Positions 1 to 12,630 of a DNA stretch of 64,000 nt are shown here, piece by piece; position 1 is the stretch's first letter; every line of letters begins with the position of its first letter. The notes under the pieces are model-generated. The model saw only the letters and a list, made by a program, of their open reading frames with translations. It did not search any database and was not told the origin of the DNA. Position numbers and translations under genes: made by a program. This stretch comes from Cristatella mucedo (Eukaryota; Bryozoa; Phylactolaemata; Cristatellidae): positions 1,087,001-1,151,000 of the forward strand of contig WPIO01000063.1 in the NCBI GenBank assembly GCA_009760855.2. Direction: 5' to 3'.

Positions 1-2373
1 GTGTGCCCACTTGCCTTAACGTGACAATGTACCCAAACAATAAGCAATGAATGGCTACGACAATCCTGGTGGAGCAACAAGGTAACAAATCAGTACACAG
101 CTACAGGGGGTGGCAAAAAAATAGAATGCATGTTGTAAAAGTCTGTATGCTGAACAATAAATAAAAGTGTGCAATAGTGAGAGGTAGGGATAGGGAATTG
201 GTGCACTACTGCAACACACTGGCAGTAACAGCTGATGAACACTAGCAGTTCAAGATGGCAGGCGAACAAGGCTTTGTTTGTGCACACAGAACCATGCAAA
301 GCTGGCTCCTGTCACTTCCACGGGCATCAATCATCATTAAAGTGCATCTTTGTCTGGGCTGATAAGAATCGGAGCTGCTCAGGCATTCCTGCTGGCAGAT
401 GACACAAATACACACGACAAGCTGCTGGAGCCAGCTCGACGAGAAGCCCCGGAGAGCTAGCACAGGCTTGAAGCAAGGGTAGGTATGTGTGCAATTTCTC
501 ACATCTGCTGCGGTCGAGTGCACAGAGGTAGCAAAACCGCAGTGGCAGGAAGAATAAAGTGAGAAAGCCTTACCTAAGGCTCTCGAATGGTGTTCAATGC
601 TGCCTGCCAATTAAGGTTATACACCTTCTAAGAAAATAGCACCACAACTGTCCGTGTCTGGCTGGCCACCTGCTGCAGCCACAGCAGCTCTGAAACAAGG
701 GCCGGGCTGCTGTCAACTCGAGGAGGATTGATGCACGTAGAGCAAGTTCTGGCCCTCTAACGTTCCACCCACATCAAGCTCTGCTTCACGGTTGCATCAC
801 CTACCGGGCGAGTTTGGTTCCCTCCCTACAGCCGGCTAGATACAGGTACAGGACTATTGCATCAAGGGTCATCGAGCATGTAACCAGAAGCTGCCGTGCA
901 CTTTTACAGCAGAGCAGCAGCCGATGCCTCAGTGGGCACCAACACCACGACCAGCCCCTCCCTCCCTGACAGAGCCTAGGCGATGCCCTCTGCTACCGGC
1001 GCCTGGCCCCTCCAAGTTGGTATGGGTGTAGCAGTGCTATTCCCAATAGCAATGGATAACTTTGGCTCAATATTCCAATAGGTGGGAATTACCTTTGAAC
1101 CGTCGGTTCTGAGCCGAGCTTGCTGAAAACGCTAGCCCCCTCCTCACCAGTCCATGCCCGTCCGGCCAGCAGTAACTACTGCTGCTGCTGGCTGCCGCTG
1201 GCAGCCCAAAAGCTGCAAGATGACTGCAGCAGCTGTGCTTGTGAAGAAGAAGAAGCAAGAGCAGCAACAGCAGCACGTGACCCCGAGATCAGAGAGATCT
1301 CTAAGCTTCCGTCCTGATTTTACTTGCTCTTTTTACTTGATTTTACTTGTATGCAAGGTCAACTGGACTCAAAATAAATACATACTATATAGAAATAATA
1401 CATAGAACAGTATAGGCACGGTAATATAGGCACAGCAATAGGAATGTCTTCCAGTTGATATCCAAAAGCAGACTTTTGGCAAGGTGGATAGGTGGGGTCT
1501 TAGTCGGCCACGGCCATCATACCAATACTGCAAAAGCCTTGCTGAAACACTAGGGCTAGCAATCAAGCGAGGTCATCATATTGCGCAACTTGCATCATCC
1601 TTAGTAGAGTAGCAATACTTTTTCAATTATTGTATTCCAAGACTACGTTTTAAACTATTGGCCCAATGTCAGGGTGATAAGAGCATGCCACTGCCTTCTA
1701 TTTGTGCTCAGAAAAGGTGAATAAAACCAGTCCTACGGATTGGCCTCTTCTATGCAATGCTGGAGCATGCGCATGAACAGTTTCCAGAGGCAACCAGTGC
1801 CGTGCAGCAAAACTAGGCACCGGCAGTGTTTCGGAAAAATGCATTAAACCGCAGCTGCTAAACGTCACTGCTAGGCTGGTAAGTTAATCACACAAAATGA
1901 ATCACTTGTCCGGTCTCTGACCGGCCTATGTGGTTCCATGTCAATTACAGGTACAGGTGAGGCTTCCAACTCCTACTATTATGGCACCACGATTTAGCTG
2001 CTTCTCATTTAAATGGGCATCTACAACTTCCTCGACTCAGCGGTTGCGGCTCAGCTGCGTTTCTCAACTGTTACTTGGCTGCAGGAGAGGAAGGCCACCG
2101 GCTACCGAATATGCATCAAGAGTTGCCGCTCAGGCCCTAAGTGCATAACAGACAACGTCCACTTAGTCTTCCTGACTTTGCAGAGTTACAAAGACACCGA
2201 AACGTGCGCAAAATGTATACAGGTTTATATGCACTTGTGTGCTGTGGTGGAGCCAAGATTTTAAGGCAGGGCAATCCCTGCTGACACGGATAAACCCAGT
2301 GGAAATTGCAAGAATCTTATTCGACCTGCAAGCAGTGGCTTCACAAAGATTGAAAGTACGTTTTTTCTCACAA
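1..2373. other. No recognised gene; low-complexity Gln/Ala/Leu codon runs
   Basis: No open frame here resembles a known family on either strand. Around 1170-1280 there are short GCT/CAG-type runs, which translate to poly-Leu or poly-Ser/Ala by composition alone. An open + frame at 2013-2264 has no recognisable motif. I see no tRNA, SINE or L2 sequence before 2374. Confidence 0.4.
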
Positions 2374-3630
2374 TTAATATTAATAATAATAATGCACTTG
2401 ATAAAGCGCCCTCAGAGAACTCAATCTCTCTCTAGGCGCTTTACATTTGCTGCAAAGGGAAACACGACGATTGAACAGTGAGTAATATCATTATTGATAA
2501 ACAACATGAATAACATGGTTAGGAGTGGCATGCACAGGGTCAGCAAGTGTGGTTAGTGGCAGAATGCACAGTCAGCACGCATAAGCAAATGAAGGACAAA
2601 TCACAGGAACCTACTAAATGCTGTCCTAAATAGGTGTTTTTAAGTTCTTTTTAAATGTGGTCGAGTCAGGGGATGTTCTGATGCAAGTCGGAGTGAGTTC
2701 CAGGCTTTGAGAGCATACAAACTAAATGCACGGTCTCCAAAGGATTTGAGGTTTGTATGAGGTATTGGTAGACTGTTGGATTCCGAAAAGCGGGTGGTAC
2801 GATGCTTGGCCTGATGGGTGAGTATATCGGAGAGATAGGCTGGAGCCATAGAATGAAGGGACCTAAAAGTGAGCGACAAAACCTGGAAGTCAATCTGTTG
2901 CTTGACTGGTAGCCAGTGCAGGCCGGCGAGAAGTGGAGTAGTGTGGCAACTGCAACGCTCACGACAGACAAGCCTAGCTGCCGAGTTTTGTACCAGGTGT
3001 AATCGCCTGATTGCACATGCCGGTAGGCAGCAAGCAGTGAGTTACAGAAGTCAAGACAGGATGTCACGAATGCATTGACAAATTTAGACGTGGTTTCCTT
3101 ATCTAAACAAGCCCGAATTTTAGCAATGTTATGTAGCTGAAAGTAGGCAGACTTGATTGTTGAGCTGATGTGGTCGTCTAGCCAGAGGTCGTTTTGGAAC
3201 ATGACACCTAGATTTCGAGCTGATTCAACTGGAGATATGCAAGCAGAGCCAATTTTGAGCGGCATCCTTTCCAATTTCTGAATCACACTGAGTTTGCCAA
3301 TAACTAAGTTAGTTGTATCATCGTTTAGTTTTAGAAAATTTGCTGCCATCCATGTGCAGATGTCATCAATACATGCGGCAAGTGAGCTGAGAGAATTCGA
3401 GGTGCTCGAAGGCTGGGAGGGATCAAAGCAAAGGTACAACTGAGTGTCATCCGCATTGAAGTGAAAGCCTAGATTATGCTTGGCAATCACATCTGCAAGA
3501 GGGAGAGTATAAACCGTGCAAAGAACCGGACCTAGCACAGAGCCCTGAGGTACCTTATATTTCAGAAGTACCTCGGATGATCTTTGTCCATTTGTGTCAA
3601 TACTCGGGAGTCTCCCAGATTATATGACAC
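2374..3630 (-). mobile_element. L2-clade retrotransposon, 5'-truncated
   Basis: On the minus strand this stretch encodes the C-terminal half of an L2 reverse transcriptase ORF and ends, at low coordinates, in the L2 3' hairpin followed by an ATT-type tail (about 2374-2400). The protein matches the copies at 38280 and 60268: the region just after the PQGS motif, the ADDTQLY active-site region (as NADDTQLY, with Asn for the usual Tyr), and the conserved C-terminal block. The frame breaks near 2880, so the copy is dead. Similarity stops near 3630, in the region before motif B. Confidence 0.93.
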
Positions 3631-4293
3631 TATCACAGTGTTTCTTTCCCAACATGCATCTCAGCTTGTCTTGATAAGTTTCAATATGCTCAGCACATGT
3701 TCGGCATTAGCAGTTGACACTGGAAGTGCCAAAATAATTCACACCAGCTTGTACACCATAGCCAGCTACAGCTCAACTGGACTCAGCCAGCATGATCAAG
3801 GAAGGTCGAGAAGTGTAACAAAATTCTTCATTGCGAATCTATTTACCTTCTACAGTTGTGACACTAATGTCTCAAAAGGATCAGCTTCGATGGCTGAAAA
3901 TTCTACTTTTCCGAATTTATTTTCTTGCAAGCTCTAAAAAGTTATCGACATTGAATGCAGGTGACTAGGTGAGAGGAAATGCAAGTGGCAGCCAGGCAGA
4001 GTATCTAACATCGACTCCTTTTCGTACCGAAATTGCAATGCTGACTGTACCTCATCGGTCGACAAAAAAAAGAAGAAATGGTCGTCAATATTCGTGGGCT
4101 CATTTTGCTGAGGCAGACCGGATCCGGTCAGGTCAGGACCCCGATCTCATGATGCTGACAGAACTTCATAATTCTTGTCAACAGATCATGATTGCTAGCC
4201 ACTCACATCTCTGTCAGCGCCTACCTAATGGTTCGATCGACCTAGTGCAAGACAATGACAATACCCTAAGAAGTATGTGGCCTCACTTCTCTG

Positions 4294-4889
4294 CTAAACC
4301 TTGCTACCGGTCTCTTGGAAGTGCTCAATGAGATGTAGATTAAAGATGCAGTGCTTACCAAAATGACGACTACCCCCTCCCCAATCTTCTGGGCTCACCA
4401 GTGCTGCAGTCTCTTGGTTCAGGCCATGGCCTGTTCCAACCTGCAGCTCGTTGATCAGGTACAGTATGAACTCCTTTTGCTTAGTATGCAGTTCGTCACT
4501 TAGCATGCAACAAGCCGTCACCATATTGATAATGTAACTGACCAATTCTAATTCAAACAAGAGGGAAATGTCAGGGGCACCATCTGCGCACCCCGAAACC
4601 TGGGCTGGCTGGAGCTTGTGCAAATCGTTCGACTGGTTGATCCTGGCTTGTACACTTTTTCTCCCAGCTCAGATAGGCAGGAACATCTTAGACGATTGGC
4701 GATCGGATAAAGACGATTCGGCCAAATGTCAGCAATGGCATTGGACAGACTATCTATGCGCATGTTTGTCACTTGCTCCAGGTCATCGAGTCGTTTGCAG
4801 AGCATGCGGTCTTGACCTGAATGGTTTGCAAGAGCCAGCTGCTCCTTCTTGCTGGCATTGCACGTCATGTCCAGCTTAACGCAAAGCAT
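4294..4889 (-). pseudogene. Two overlapping minus-strand reading frames, possible decayed retroelement or gene ORF
   Basis: Minus-strand frames at 4548-4889 (113 codons) and 4294-4623 (109 codons) overlap in different phases. The first contains a Leu-spaced, charged stretch (LDDLEQVTNMRIDSLSNAI) that looks like a short coiled coil, as in ORF1-type retroelement proteins. Further upstream (about 4900-5030) a frame opens with MSKWDDELTATALMK and is then interrupted. The pattern suggests one protein-coding sequence broken by frameshifts. I do not recognise the family, and chance open frames remain possible. Confidence 0.25.
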
Positions 4890-5189
4890 CGATCGTCATT
4901 GAGACTCTTACGAACGAAGTGAGCGGCTGCATGGATGATGGTGACCGTCTGTGCGTCGGGGCTGGTCATCGTGGTTGTGTTGGGACCTTCATAAGGGCAG
5001 TGGCAGTAAGCTCGTCGTCCCACTTGCTCATGAACGCTAGGAGCTCAAGGAAGTGCTGCCACGGTTGAGCCAGTCAACCGATTTGTCCAGGCCCCGGCTG
5101 GGGAGGCCGTAGCACATTAAGAATCGTATTGCATCGACTGCTCATTGCAATCAAGTTCTATTCTCAGCAATTACCGTGGCCAACTGAAA

Positions 5190-5480
5190 GAAGCTAAAAA
5201 CACACCTGTCTATTACTGCATTTAACAGGTCCTTGTGATTTGCCCCTGTGTGTGCTTATTAATGCTGACTGTGCCTGCTACTAATAACCATGTCTACCTG
5301 CTGACCCAGTGCATGTCACATCTAACTATGTCGTGCTTGATGACCATGCGAATGTTACCACTACTCATTTTGTCACGCTTTCATTACAGCATCTGTAAAG
5401 TGACTAAGAAAGAGATCCAGTTCTCCAAGGGTGCTACACAAAATGTATCATCATTATTATTAACTGTATCTATATACCGT
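5190..5480 (+). mobile_element. L2 3' untranslated fragment with tail
   Basis: A diverged copy of the L2 3' end: the sequence following the conserved C-terminal codons, then the hairpin region (GTAAAGTG..AGAGAT..GTTCTCC), then an ATT-rich tail near 5450-5470. It is 5'-truncated, with no coding part retained beyond the last few codons. Confidence 0.8.
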
Positions 5481-5949
5481 ACTTGCCTGTAATAGTGTGT
5501 GCCTCCTTGTTCATTAGGTCAATTGGCCCTCTGCATCGAATGGTTATGGTGAGACTGGTGGCTGATTGATGCGCAATAAGTTAGCAATCTGTGTTGCCGA
5601 TCGATGTCCAGCTGCCCATGTTTTGAATGGGTCTGAGTCTGAGGGCTATATAATCTGTGGGCTTGAGTACACACCACCATTCGATTCACGTGGTGGTGGT
5701 CGATTGAACTGTCCCTGAAGCAAGTATGAATGAGGGATCTCGTCGATAATGACGAGATCGTCGGTCCAAATGACAGGTATTGACCTGGGATCTCGATCGC
5801 TGTCTAGTGCCCATAAATATAGCTGAGCAAAAGGGTTGGTTTTGATGCCCGCAATGAAGTTCTATAAGTTTCAACCGTTTGCAGTGCAGATGCTGTACCT
5901 TCAGATCACAACTAGCATAGTGCCGATGCAGTATTCACAGCAGGAGGGC

Positions 5950-7300
5950 CACTATTGATCACCAAGTCGTTCAAAAGCTCCTCTCATTTCGCCTGGGCAT
6001 CACAGGCACTCCACTACAATGGTTTAGGTCCTATCTCATCGGCAGACCAGAGTATCGATGTGAACCGAAAAAAGAGCTTCCAAGGAGCCAGTGAAGTATT
6101 GAATACCTTAGGGCTCTGTGCTTAGTCCGGCTCTGTTCACAGTTTATTTCTCCCTCTTGCCGATGTGATGGCCAAGCACAATCTAGGTCTTCACTACTAT
6201 ACATATGATACTCAATTGCACCTTTGCTTTGATTGCTCCAAGCAGTCTAGCATGACAAACTCTCTTAACTCCCCTGCTGCATGTATTGCTGACAATGGCA
6301 AATGGATAGCAGCAATTTTTCTCTCAAATTAAATGACGACAAAACCAACTTACTAGTTATGGGTAAACTAAGCATGACTCAGAAATAGAAAATTGTAATG
6401 CCCAAAATCGGCACCGCCAACATATCTCCAGTTGAATCTGCACGAAATCTATGTGTCCTGTTTCAAAGTGACCTTTCAATAGACGACCACATCAGCTATA
6501 CAGTAAAGTTTGTTTATTTTCAGCTACATAAGATTGCTAAAATTCGGGCTTGTTTAGACATGGATACCACATCCAAATTGATCCATTCATCTGTGACATC
6601 CTGTCTTGACTTCTGCAACTCACTGCTTGCTGGTCCACCGGCCTGTGGAATCAGGTGCTTGCAGTTGGTACAGAACTCTGCAGCTAGGCTTGTCTGTCGT
6701 AAGCTTCGTAGCTGCCGTATTGCATCACTTCTAGCTGACTTGTGCTGGCTCCCAGTCAAGCAGCACATCGACTCCAGGTTTCTTTCATTCAGTTATAATT
6801 CCCTTCATTCTTTGGCTCAAGCCTACCTATCAAATATACTCTCCCACCAGGCTAGCCAGCATGCAACCAGCTTTTCTGAATCTAATCGCTTACCTATACC
6901 TCGTGCGAACCTCAAATCCTTTGCAGACCGTGCCTTTAGTTCTTATGCTCCCAAAACCTGGAACTCACTTCCGACTGATGTCCCAACATCCCCCTCCCGA
7001 CTTGACATTTAAAAAAGCTATAGAAGCTCCTTTTGTGACAGCATTTGGTGGGTCTGTGTGATGTGTCTTTCATGTGCTAATGTGTGCTGAGACTGTGCAT
7101 GCTGCCATTAATCTCAGTCACAGGTTGATATTGTGCATGGCACCCTAACCATGTTATGGTTGCTGACATTGTGCATGTTACCACTACCCGTTTGATCAGC
7201 ATGCTTCCTTTACCATAAGTAAAGTGCCTAGTAAGAGATTAAGTTCACCGACAATACTATAAAATGGATCATTGTTGTATTACTGTTATTATCTTCAGTC
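5950..7300 (+). mobile_element. L2 retrotransposon, 5'-truncated and degraded
   Basis: Starts within the DTIDH motif A region of the reverse transcriptase and runs to the 3' hairpin and ATT tail near 7225-7300. The longest open part (6398-7012) encodes the thumb and C-terminal region, including NISPVESARNL and a PKTWNSLPTDV block. Stops and frameshifts before 6398 mark it as inactive. Confidence 0.9.
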
Positions 7301-8329
7301 GCACATTTTAATAATAACTATAAAACTCCTCTTTGAGCAAATGAAGTCTTCAATGGTCGTGTTGGTGCTGCTGGCGCTTATGATGGCTGGTTAATGGCTA
7401 GCAGTGGATGATGTGAATAACAGTGTCACAACTTTTAGTCTGCCACAAGCATTCGAGCTATCCTAATGAGGCTACTGCTTGCATAATAGGTGCAAAACAG
7501 ACCATACTTGCATTGGCAATGCTGGTGTACCGCCAGTAAGCCTAGTGTACGGCCGGTGACTGGCGTACTGCCAGTAAGGGCTAGCCTGCTTACTGTATGA
7601 GGTAGATGTTTACACCGGATATCCGTCTCCGACGAACCCTTCTGGCCTGGCGGGCGGTGGGGAGGGGAGCTACGGGTTGCACATAGATATCAGGCCGGTG
7701 AGGGGAGAGCTAATTGGGTGAAAAAAGAGCTGGCTGCATGTATCACCAGGAATGAAGCCTGTGACCTGTTCTGCTACACCTTCTCCATCGTGTCGCAGGT
7801 CAGGTCGTATGATGGTCCTTTCTATGCTGCTTTCCCTGCGATGTTTGTGGATGATTATGGATGCTGGTACCAGGTGGGGACCGGCCACCCGACAAGACTA
7901 AAGGGCAACTGCTTCCAGGCCTCCGGGCCCCCTTGGCTCCGCCACTGCCTGCATCTCTAAGCATATGAGTACACAGCATATGCTTATATATATATATATT
8001 TATTTATTTATTATTTATACATTCTCGAACAGATCGAAGATGATGAGCTAAACCGCCCTGCTCTGAGCCGGCTTTCTAGAACAGTGCCCTCACATTCAGA
8101 ATCTGTGCACTTGAGGCTTTGTCAGGGCAACCATTCCAGAAACCGGGAGGCTTCGTGAGGAAACACTCTAGCATGTAACAAATAGCGAGATAATCAAAGC
8201 TTGCAGCACAAAGAGCAGCCATCTATATATCGCCTTACGGTATGGCCTCATGGCGACCTTACCTTCGGCTGAGGTAGCCAATAATCGAAGCAGCATAGCA
8301 AGCCTACAGAAAAAAGACGTGTAATATAA
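7301..8329. other. Gene-free stretch with AT microsatellite
   Basis: A TA/TATT-type simple repeat lies at about 7984-8020. An open + frame at 7718-7960 has no recognisable domain. Imperfect direct repeats of a GCCAGTAAG-like unit occur at about 7530-7580. Nothing else is identifiable. Confidence 0.4.
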
Positions 8330-8735
8330 TAATGTAACATATCTCCATCTGTAACTCTACAAAGCCACTAAGACAGTGTTACACTGGAGGGTTTATTTAT
8401 AGCTTCCTTTACCATATGTAACGTGCATAGAAAGAGATTAAGTTCTCTGAGTGTGCTACGAAATTTATCATTGATATATTATTATCTTCAGTGCATGCAA
8501 TAGCCAACAGACTTCATTTCGCATAGTAAAGAGAACGTGAGAAGCATAGCTGAGTCACGAGGGTAGTTGAGGTAGTGAGTAACATGCAAGTAGCAGCTCA
8601 GGACAGGTCGAAAAGATTTGCCACAGATGGCTGGAGAGTAGATGTCATTGGATAAGAATTGTGGAAGTGAGCTTCACAGTCTAGCACCTGCATGTGGTTT
8701 TTAGGATGACTAAAATTTGAAAATTTCGTGCTTGA
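8330..8735 (+). repeat. Unclassified interspersed repeat family C, interrupted by an L2 tail
   Basis: Shares a long, conserved sequence with 14982-15262, 23672-24115, 52598-52720 and 56279-56545, and in inverse orientation with 62885-63112. Landmarks in order are ATCTCCATCTGTAACTC, AGCCAACAGACTTC, AGCATAGC.GAGTCA, and GGAGAGTAG.TGTC. This copy is split by an L2 3' tail at 8402-8498, so family C was here before that insertion. Confidence 0.8.
8402..8498 (+). mobile_element. L2 tail-only insertion nested in family C repeat
   Basis: Contains only the final part of L2: TTCCTTTACC, the AGAAAGAGATTAAGTTCTCT hairpin, and a short ATT-rich tail. It is flanked on both sides by family C sequence, giving a relative date for the insertion. 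Confidence 0.8.
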
Positions 8736-8741
8736 TTAAAT

Positions 8742-8885
8742 TTAATTTACATTTGTGCTGCACCCTAAGAGAACTGAATCTCTATCCAGGCAGCTTCACA
8801 TATGCCACGGGGCTCAAGCCCCTCCCCCACATCGGTCATCGAATGCATTAACCCCCTTAACCACTGCTCCAAGCCAGAGCAGCCA
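8742..8885 (-). mobile_element. SINE-B (tRNA-derived, L2-like tail)
   Basis: Reading the minus strand gives a tRNA-like head (TGG..CAGTGGTTAAG-type A box, then GGGCTTGAGCCC in B-box position), followed by the CATATGTGAAG linker and an L2-like 3' hairpin (AGAGATTCAGTTCTCTTAGGG), then TGCAGCACAAATG. The family has at least eight more copies in this window. Confidence 0.8.
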
Positions 8886-9547
8886 TAAATAAAAGAAGCT
8901 AATCAAGCTTGCTGAAAGGACCACAGCCGTCCAGGCATAGCCAAGTAATGTCAGTAATCAGGCAGCAGCAGCTGCTGCTGCTGCATGGCCTAAGGCATGC
9001 TGGTGTACAGTTGCCGGCCAGCTTGCCAGTCCTCAGCACTGGTAACACCATGCTGGAGTTGAGCGAAGTGGCCCGAAGTGGCCCGCGTGCCTCTCTCCAA
9101 CCTAAATGCCGATGTCGGAGAAGCTGCACAGGCGCTTAGCTGCTTTAGGCAAACGAATACCCCGATGCCAAGCAACAGGTCTGGGCGCTGTGAGCGCTCT
9201 TCGTGGAAGCTACAGTGTTTCCGGGGACAACACAACCCAATGGCCACTCGGTCTTTATATTGAACCAAATCGCAGAAGAACACATCCGGTTCGGCAGAAT
9301 CAAATCAATGGGAGTTGTGCTTCACAATTTGTTACGACCAGGGAGCTTGCCAGAAATCTTCTAGAGGGAGCCAAACGATGTCCATATGACTGCCGTCTAA
9401 AAATTTCGTCGTGGTCACCTCAAGGTTGAAGCTATGGGGTTACTGCCAAGCCCTTTAACGACAAACTGGCAAGATGCTTTGCTATTTCATTCGAGTGATG
9501 CATGCTTGAAATGAAACAGCATTGTTTCACTAGCACCTATAGTCTAC

Positions 9548-9660
9548 TAATAATAACGATAATAATAACAATATGTTGTTGTTTTGCTAGCAAACTAAGA
9601 GAAATTATTCTCTGTCCAGGCGCCTTACAGCTCACTGCAAGAGAATCAATATCCGAGAGT
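9548..9660 (-). mobile_element. L2 3' tail stub
   Basis: Minus-strand L2 end: an AAT/ATT-rich tail at 9548-9575 and the hairpin region (GGCGCC..AGAGAATAA..TCTCTTAG) at about 9590-9630. There is no coding remnant. Confidence 0.7.
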
Positions 9661-10476
9661 TAGTGATATGCATGGTATCAATATGCAAAAGCATACAAGT
9701 ATCATGCTTAAACCCACATGCTAAAGTAAGCACGAAGACACTCATGGACATCAGTTAGTACAAGCTTTGGCTAGTAACATGCACAAAAGCACAGCACAAC
9801 CAAAGAAAAAGACAAGTTAAATGGAACAAAGGGAAAGCAACTGTACAGCAAACTTTATCCAACTGAAATCAGACATTTTTCCAGATTGTTTTTGTACAAG
9901 CAGAGCTGATCACTTCAAACTTCAGTCTACAAGCTGTTTTGGCTGATTATGCAATGCACAAAGAATCAAGCTACACTGAAAATGAGGCTGCAGTTTACCC
10001 TGGGGCTCGCTTGGTACAAATAACTAGTGGTACAGTTAACAAGGCAGGCCCCGATGTGGGTAAGTAAACATTCAGTTATTAATGTGATAAAGTACTTGTA
10101 ATCACTAATTAAATGACCGTTTTACTAAGCTCCCAGCTTCAGGCCTTGATCAGTGGGGGAGGGGGGGGCAGAGTCTGTGAAGCTGCAATACCTATTCATA
10201 GTATGCAATGCCTATTCATGGGTACAACTATAACAGACACTGGCTGGCTCATGTACTCGTGCCTATACAATACTGTCTGCTGGATGCAACATATGCTAAA
10301 TATATGTGTAAACATATGTGTAAAATCAACAACGTAATGCCTTCGACAGAAAACCACCGGGTGACTGGTGGCTAACTCGATCACTAGCATTAGGCAGACA
10401 ACATACCCACCCTTATTTGAAAGCATTTGACTGAAACGTCAACATATAAAGTATCTAGCTAAATATACACAAATTT
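9661..10476. other. No identifiable feature
   Basis: AT-moderate sequence with only short chance open frames and no recognisable repeat family; there is a short poly-G run near 10155-10170. Confidence 0.4.
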
Positions 10477-10618
10477 AATTCATTTGTACAGCACCCCAAG
10501 TGAACTTAATCTCTATTCCGGTGCTTCACACATGCCTCGGGGCTCCAGGAGCCCACGACCTCAGCCAGACCTTAGTCGGGGCAAGCACCTTAACCACTGG
10601 ACCAAACCAGCTCGGCGG
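10477..10618 (-). mobile_element. SINE-B
   Basis: Minus-strand copy: the tRNA-like head is at the high-coordinate end (CAAACCAGCTCGGC in + orientation near 10605-10618), and the L2-like hairpin tail (AAGTGAACTTAATCTCTATT in + orientation) is near 10498-10518. The copy is close to full length. Confidence 0.85.
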
Positions 10619-11039
10619 CTACTAAGTCTAACTGCAGCAATGGATATTACAAGGAGGATGTATACCGACACAGGTTCGTTCAACAAGGTAGCATAATGCA
10701 GGAGTATCAAGACACCAAGGGTTGGGGATGTGACAAAAAAGCAGCACCCTAAAGGCTGGTATATGCCACCAATCCCAGAACGTGTCAGCTATCAGCTGGC
10801 TATCAGTAGAGCCAACATTGTGCCGGATCACTTTTACTCGGATCTGCCACTGAAGCCCTTTGTGTGCCCATTGGACAGATGGTCAAGCCAACTACCTCTC
10901 TGACAGTCATTGCTTCTCATCCAGGATATCAAGATCCTGTAGTGACTGCTCAGCAGCTCAATCAGCTCATCTGTCGGGGTGCAATAACTGTACGCGCTAT
11001 GTGCATGTTACTGGATCCTTCGATGCTAAGGCCGAGTTC

Positions 11040-11110
11040 GCATCAAATGTAAAGCGCCTAAAAAGAGATTGAGTTCTCAGAGGGCGGTTTATCAATTGCA
11101 TTATTATTAT
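11040..11110 (+). mobile_element. L2 3' tail stub
   Basis: Carries AAATGTAAAGCGCC, the hairpin arms and an ATTATTATT tail. The preceding 250 bp (10790-11040) do not match L2, so this is a very short 5'-truncated insertion. Confidence 0.85.
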
Positions 11111-11595
11111 CCTGGCGGTTGCAATTTAAGGCATGCTCCCCTACAGCAACATGCTCCCCTACAGCAAATGGAACCTCAACTGTAGTGGACACTGGCCTCA
11201 CGTGTGCCTGCAGGTTAGCTAAATAAGGCCAGGTTCTACTTTGAACTTAAAATTGCCAGAAGCTTACGCTACAGCCGAACTAATCTGAAAAGCATTGTGG
11301 GTGACTGAGCATGGCCATACATGGCCCACGTGCCTAAAGGTTAAGGTTAAGCCGATGACCCCCCCACCCGAAGGAGAAAGCTTATACATCTGAATTCAGC
11401 CTTCACCTTCATTAGAAAAGTGAGGCTTGGCAGGCAGCAAGCAGCCAAGGAAAACAAACAGAACCAGATAACCTGCCAGCAAGCAACAGCCTGATAGATC
11501 AAAAAGCTAATGGCTGTGAACTATTGCTGCTGCTGTTATGCTGTTACACTCACGACTGATTTACGGCCAGCTAGGCATTGAATGTATGCAAGCCA

Positions 11596-11621
11596 ACAGC
11601 AGCAGCAGCAGCAGCAGCAGC
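11596..11621 (+). repeat. (CAG)n trinucleotide repeat
   Basis: About eight to nine perfect CAG units. They fall within an open frame (11538-11858) that has no other protein-like features, so the run is treated as a simple repeat and not as a polyserine/polyglutamine protein. Confidence 0.9.
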
Positions 11622-11944
11622 ACTCGGCTGATTAAGAAAGGGTGGGAAGCTAAAACCGTCTGCATGCTGCAAATGCAGGCTGAACCTAGCAATCATGTTC
11701 TTAGTGATACTCAGCACTTGAGAAACCTAACCATGAAACACGGCCTGCATATCTGGTGTAGCATCTGCATGCAATCTGGGAGTCCTGTTGTTAAATCTAC
11801 CTTCACTAGATGGCCACATCAGTTCGCCAGTCTGATCTGCCTACTTCCAGCTATGTAAGATTGCAAATATTTGGGCCTGCATAGGCAGAGATGCCATATG
11901 CAATCGTCAACACATATGTAAGATTCCATCTCGACTTGCGTATC

Positions 11945-12296
11945 TCACTACTATTCGCAGGTCGTCCGGGCAGTACAATTAGGTGCTTACAGTTGGTGCA
12001 AAACTCTGCAGCTAGGCTTGTCGGTCGTGATGTTGCAGCTGCCAAATTTTTTTCTCCGAATTCCTTCTGTAAATCCACTTCTCATCAACCTGCACTGACT
12101 TCCAATCAAGCAGCACATCGACTTCACAAAGTTGTGTCACTTACTTTTAGTTCCCTCCATTCTCTTGCTCCAGCCTACCTATCCGAACTTACCAATCAGG
12201 CTAGGCACTCTACCACCAGGTCTTCTGATTAAAGTCATTTAGCTGTACCTCATACCAACCTCAAATCATTTGGAGACCGAGCCTTCAGTTCATGCC
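11945..12296 (+). mobile_element. L2 internal fragment
   Basis: Covers the thumb and C-terminal region of the L2 ORF, including QLVQNSAARLVGR and the LTFSSLHSLAPAYLSEL block, with at least two frame breaks. Its right end abuts a SINE-B copy at 12297. Confidence 0.88.
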
Positions 12297-12440
12297 AAGC
12301 TGGTTTGGTCCAGTGGTTGAGGTGCTCGCCCAACCAAGGTCTGGCGGAGGTCGTGGGCTCAAGTACCGAGACATATGTGAAGCGCCTGAATAAGACCAAG
12401 TTCTCTTAGGGCGCAATACAAATGAATTTTATTTATTTAT
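12297..12440 (+). mobile_element. SINE-B
   Basis: Full-length-looking copy: GGTTTGGTCCAGTGGTTGAG (A-box region), GGTCGTGGGCTCAAG (B-box region), CATATGTGAAGCGCCTGAAT, then GTTCTCTTAGGGCGC and ATACAAATGAATTTTATTT. It shows clearly how the tRNA-like head joins an L2-like 3' hairpin. Confidence 0.9.
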
Positions 12441-12630
12441 ACGCTCTGTATCCCCTGTGGCCACCTCTGCACTCTCTTTGACTAAGGCATTAGTGAAGCA
12501 CGATTGCGGTCTACACATACTGATCCCTTCAGTCGAGCGACTTCGTGAGCCTCTTCCTGCCTTGCCCTGCCCTGCATCTAATTTCTTTTCTTGTACTCGA
12601 GGTACGAGGTGCATGTATGCATGTTACCAA

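Noticed and set aside
1067-1276. Minus-strand frame beginning with a poly-Leu run, like a signal peptide
   Set aside because: Produced by a trinucleotide-type repeat; no protein-like sequence follows.
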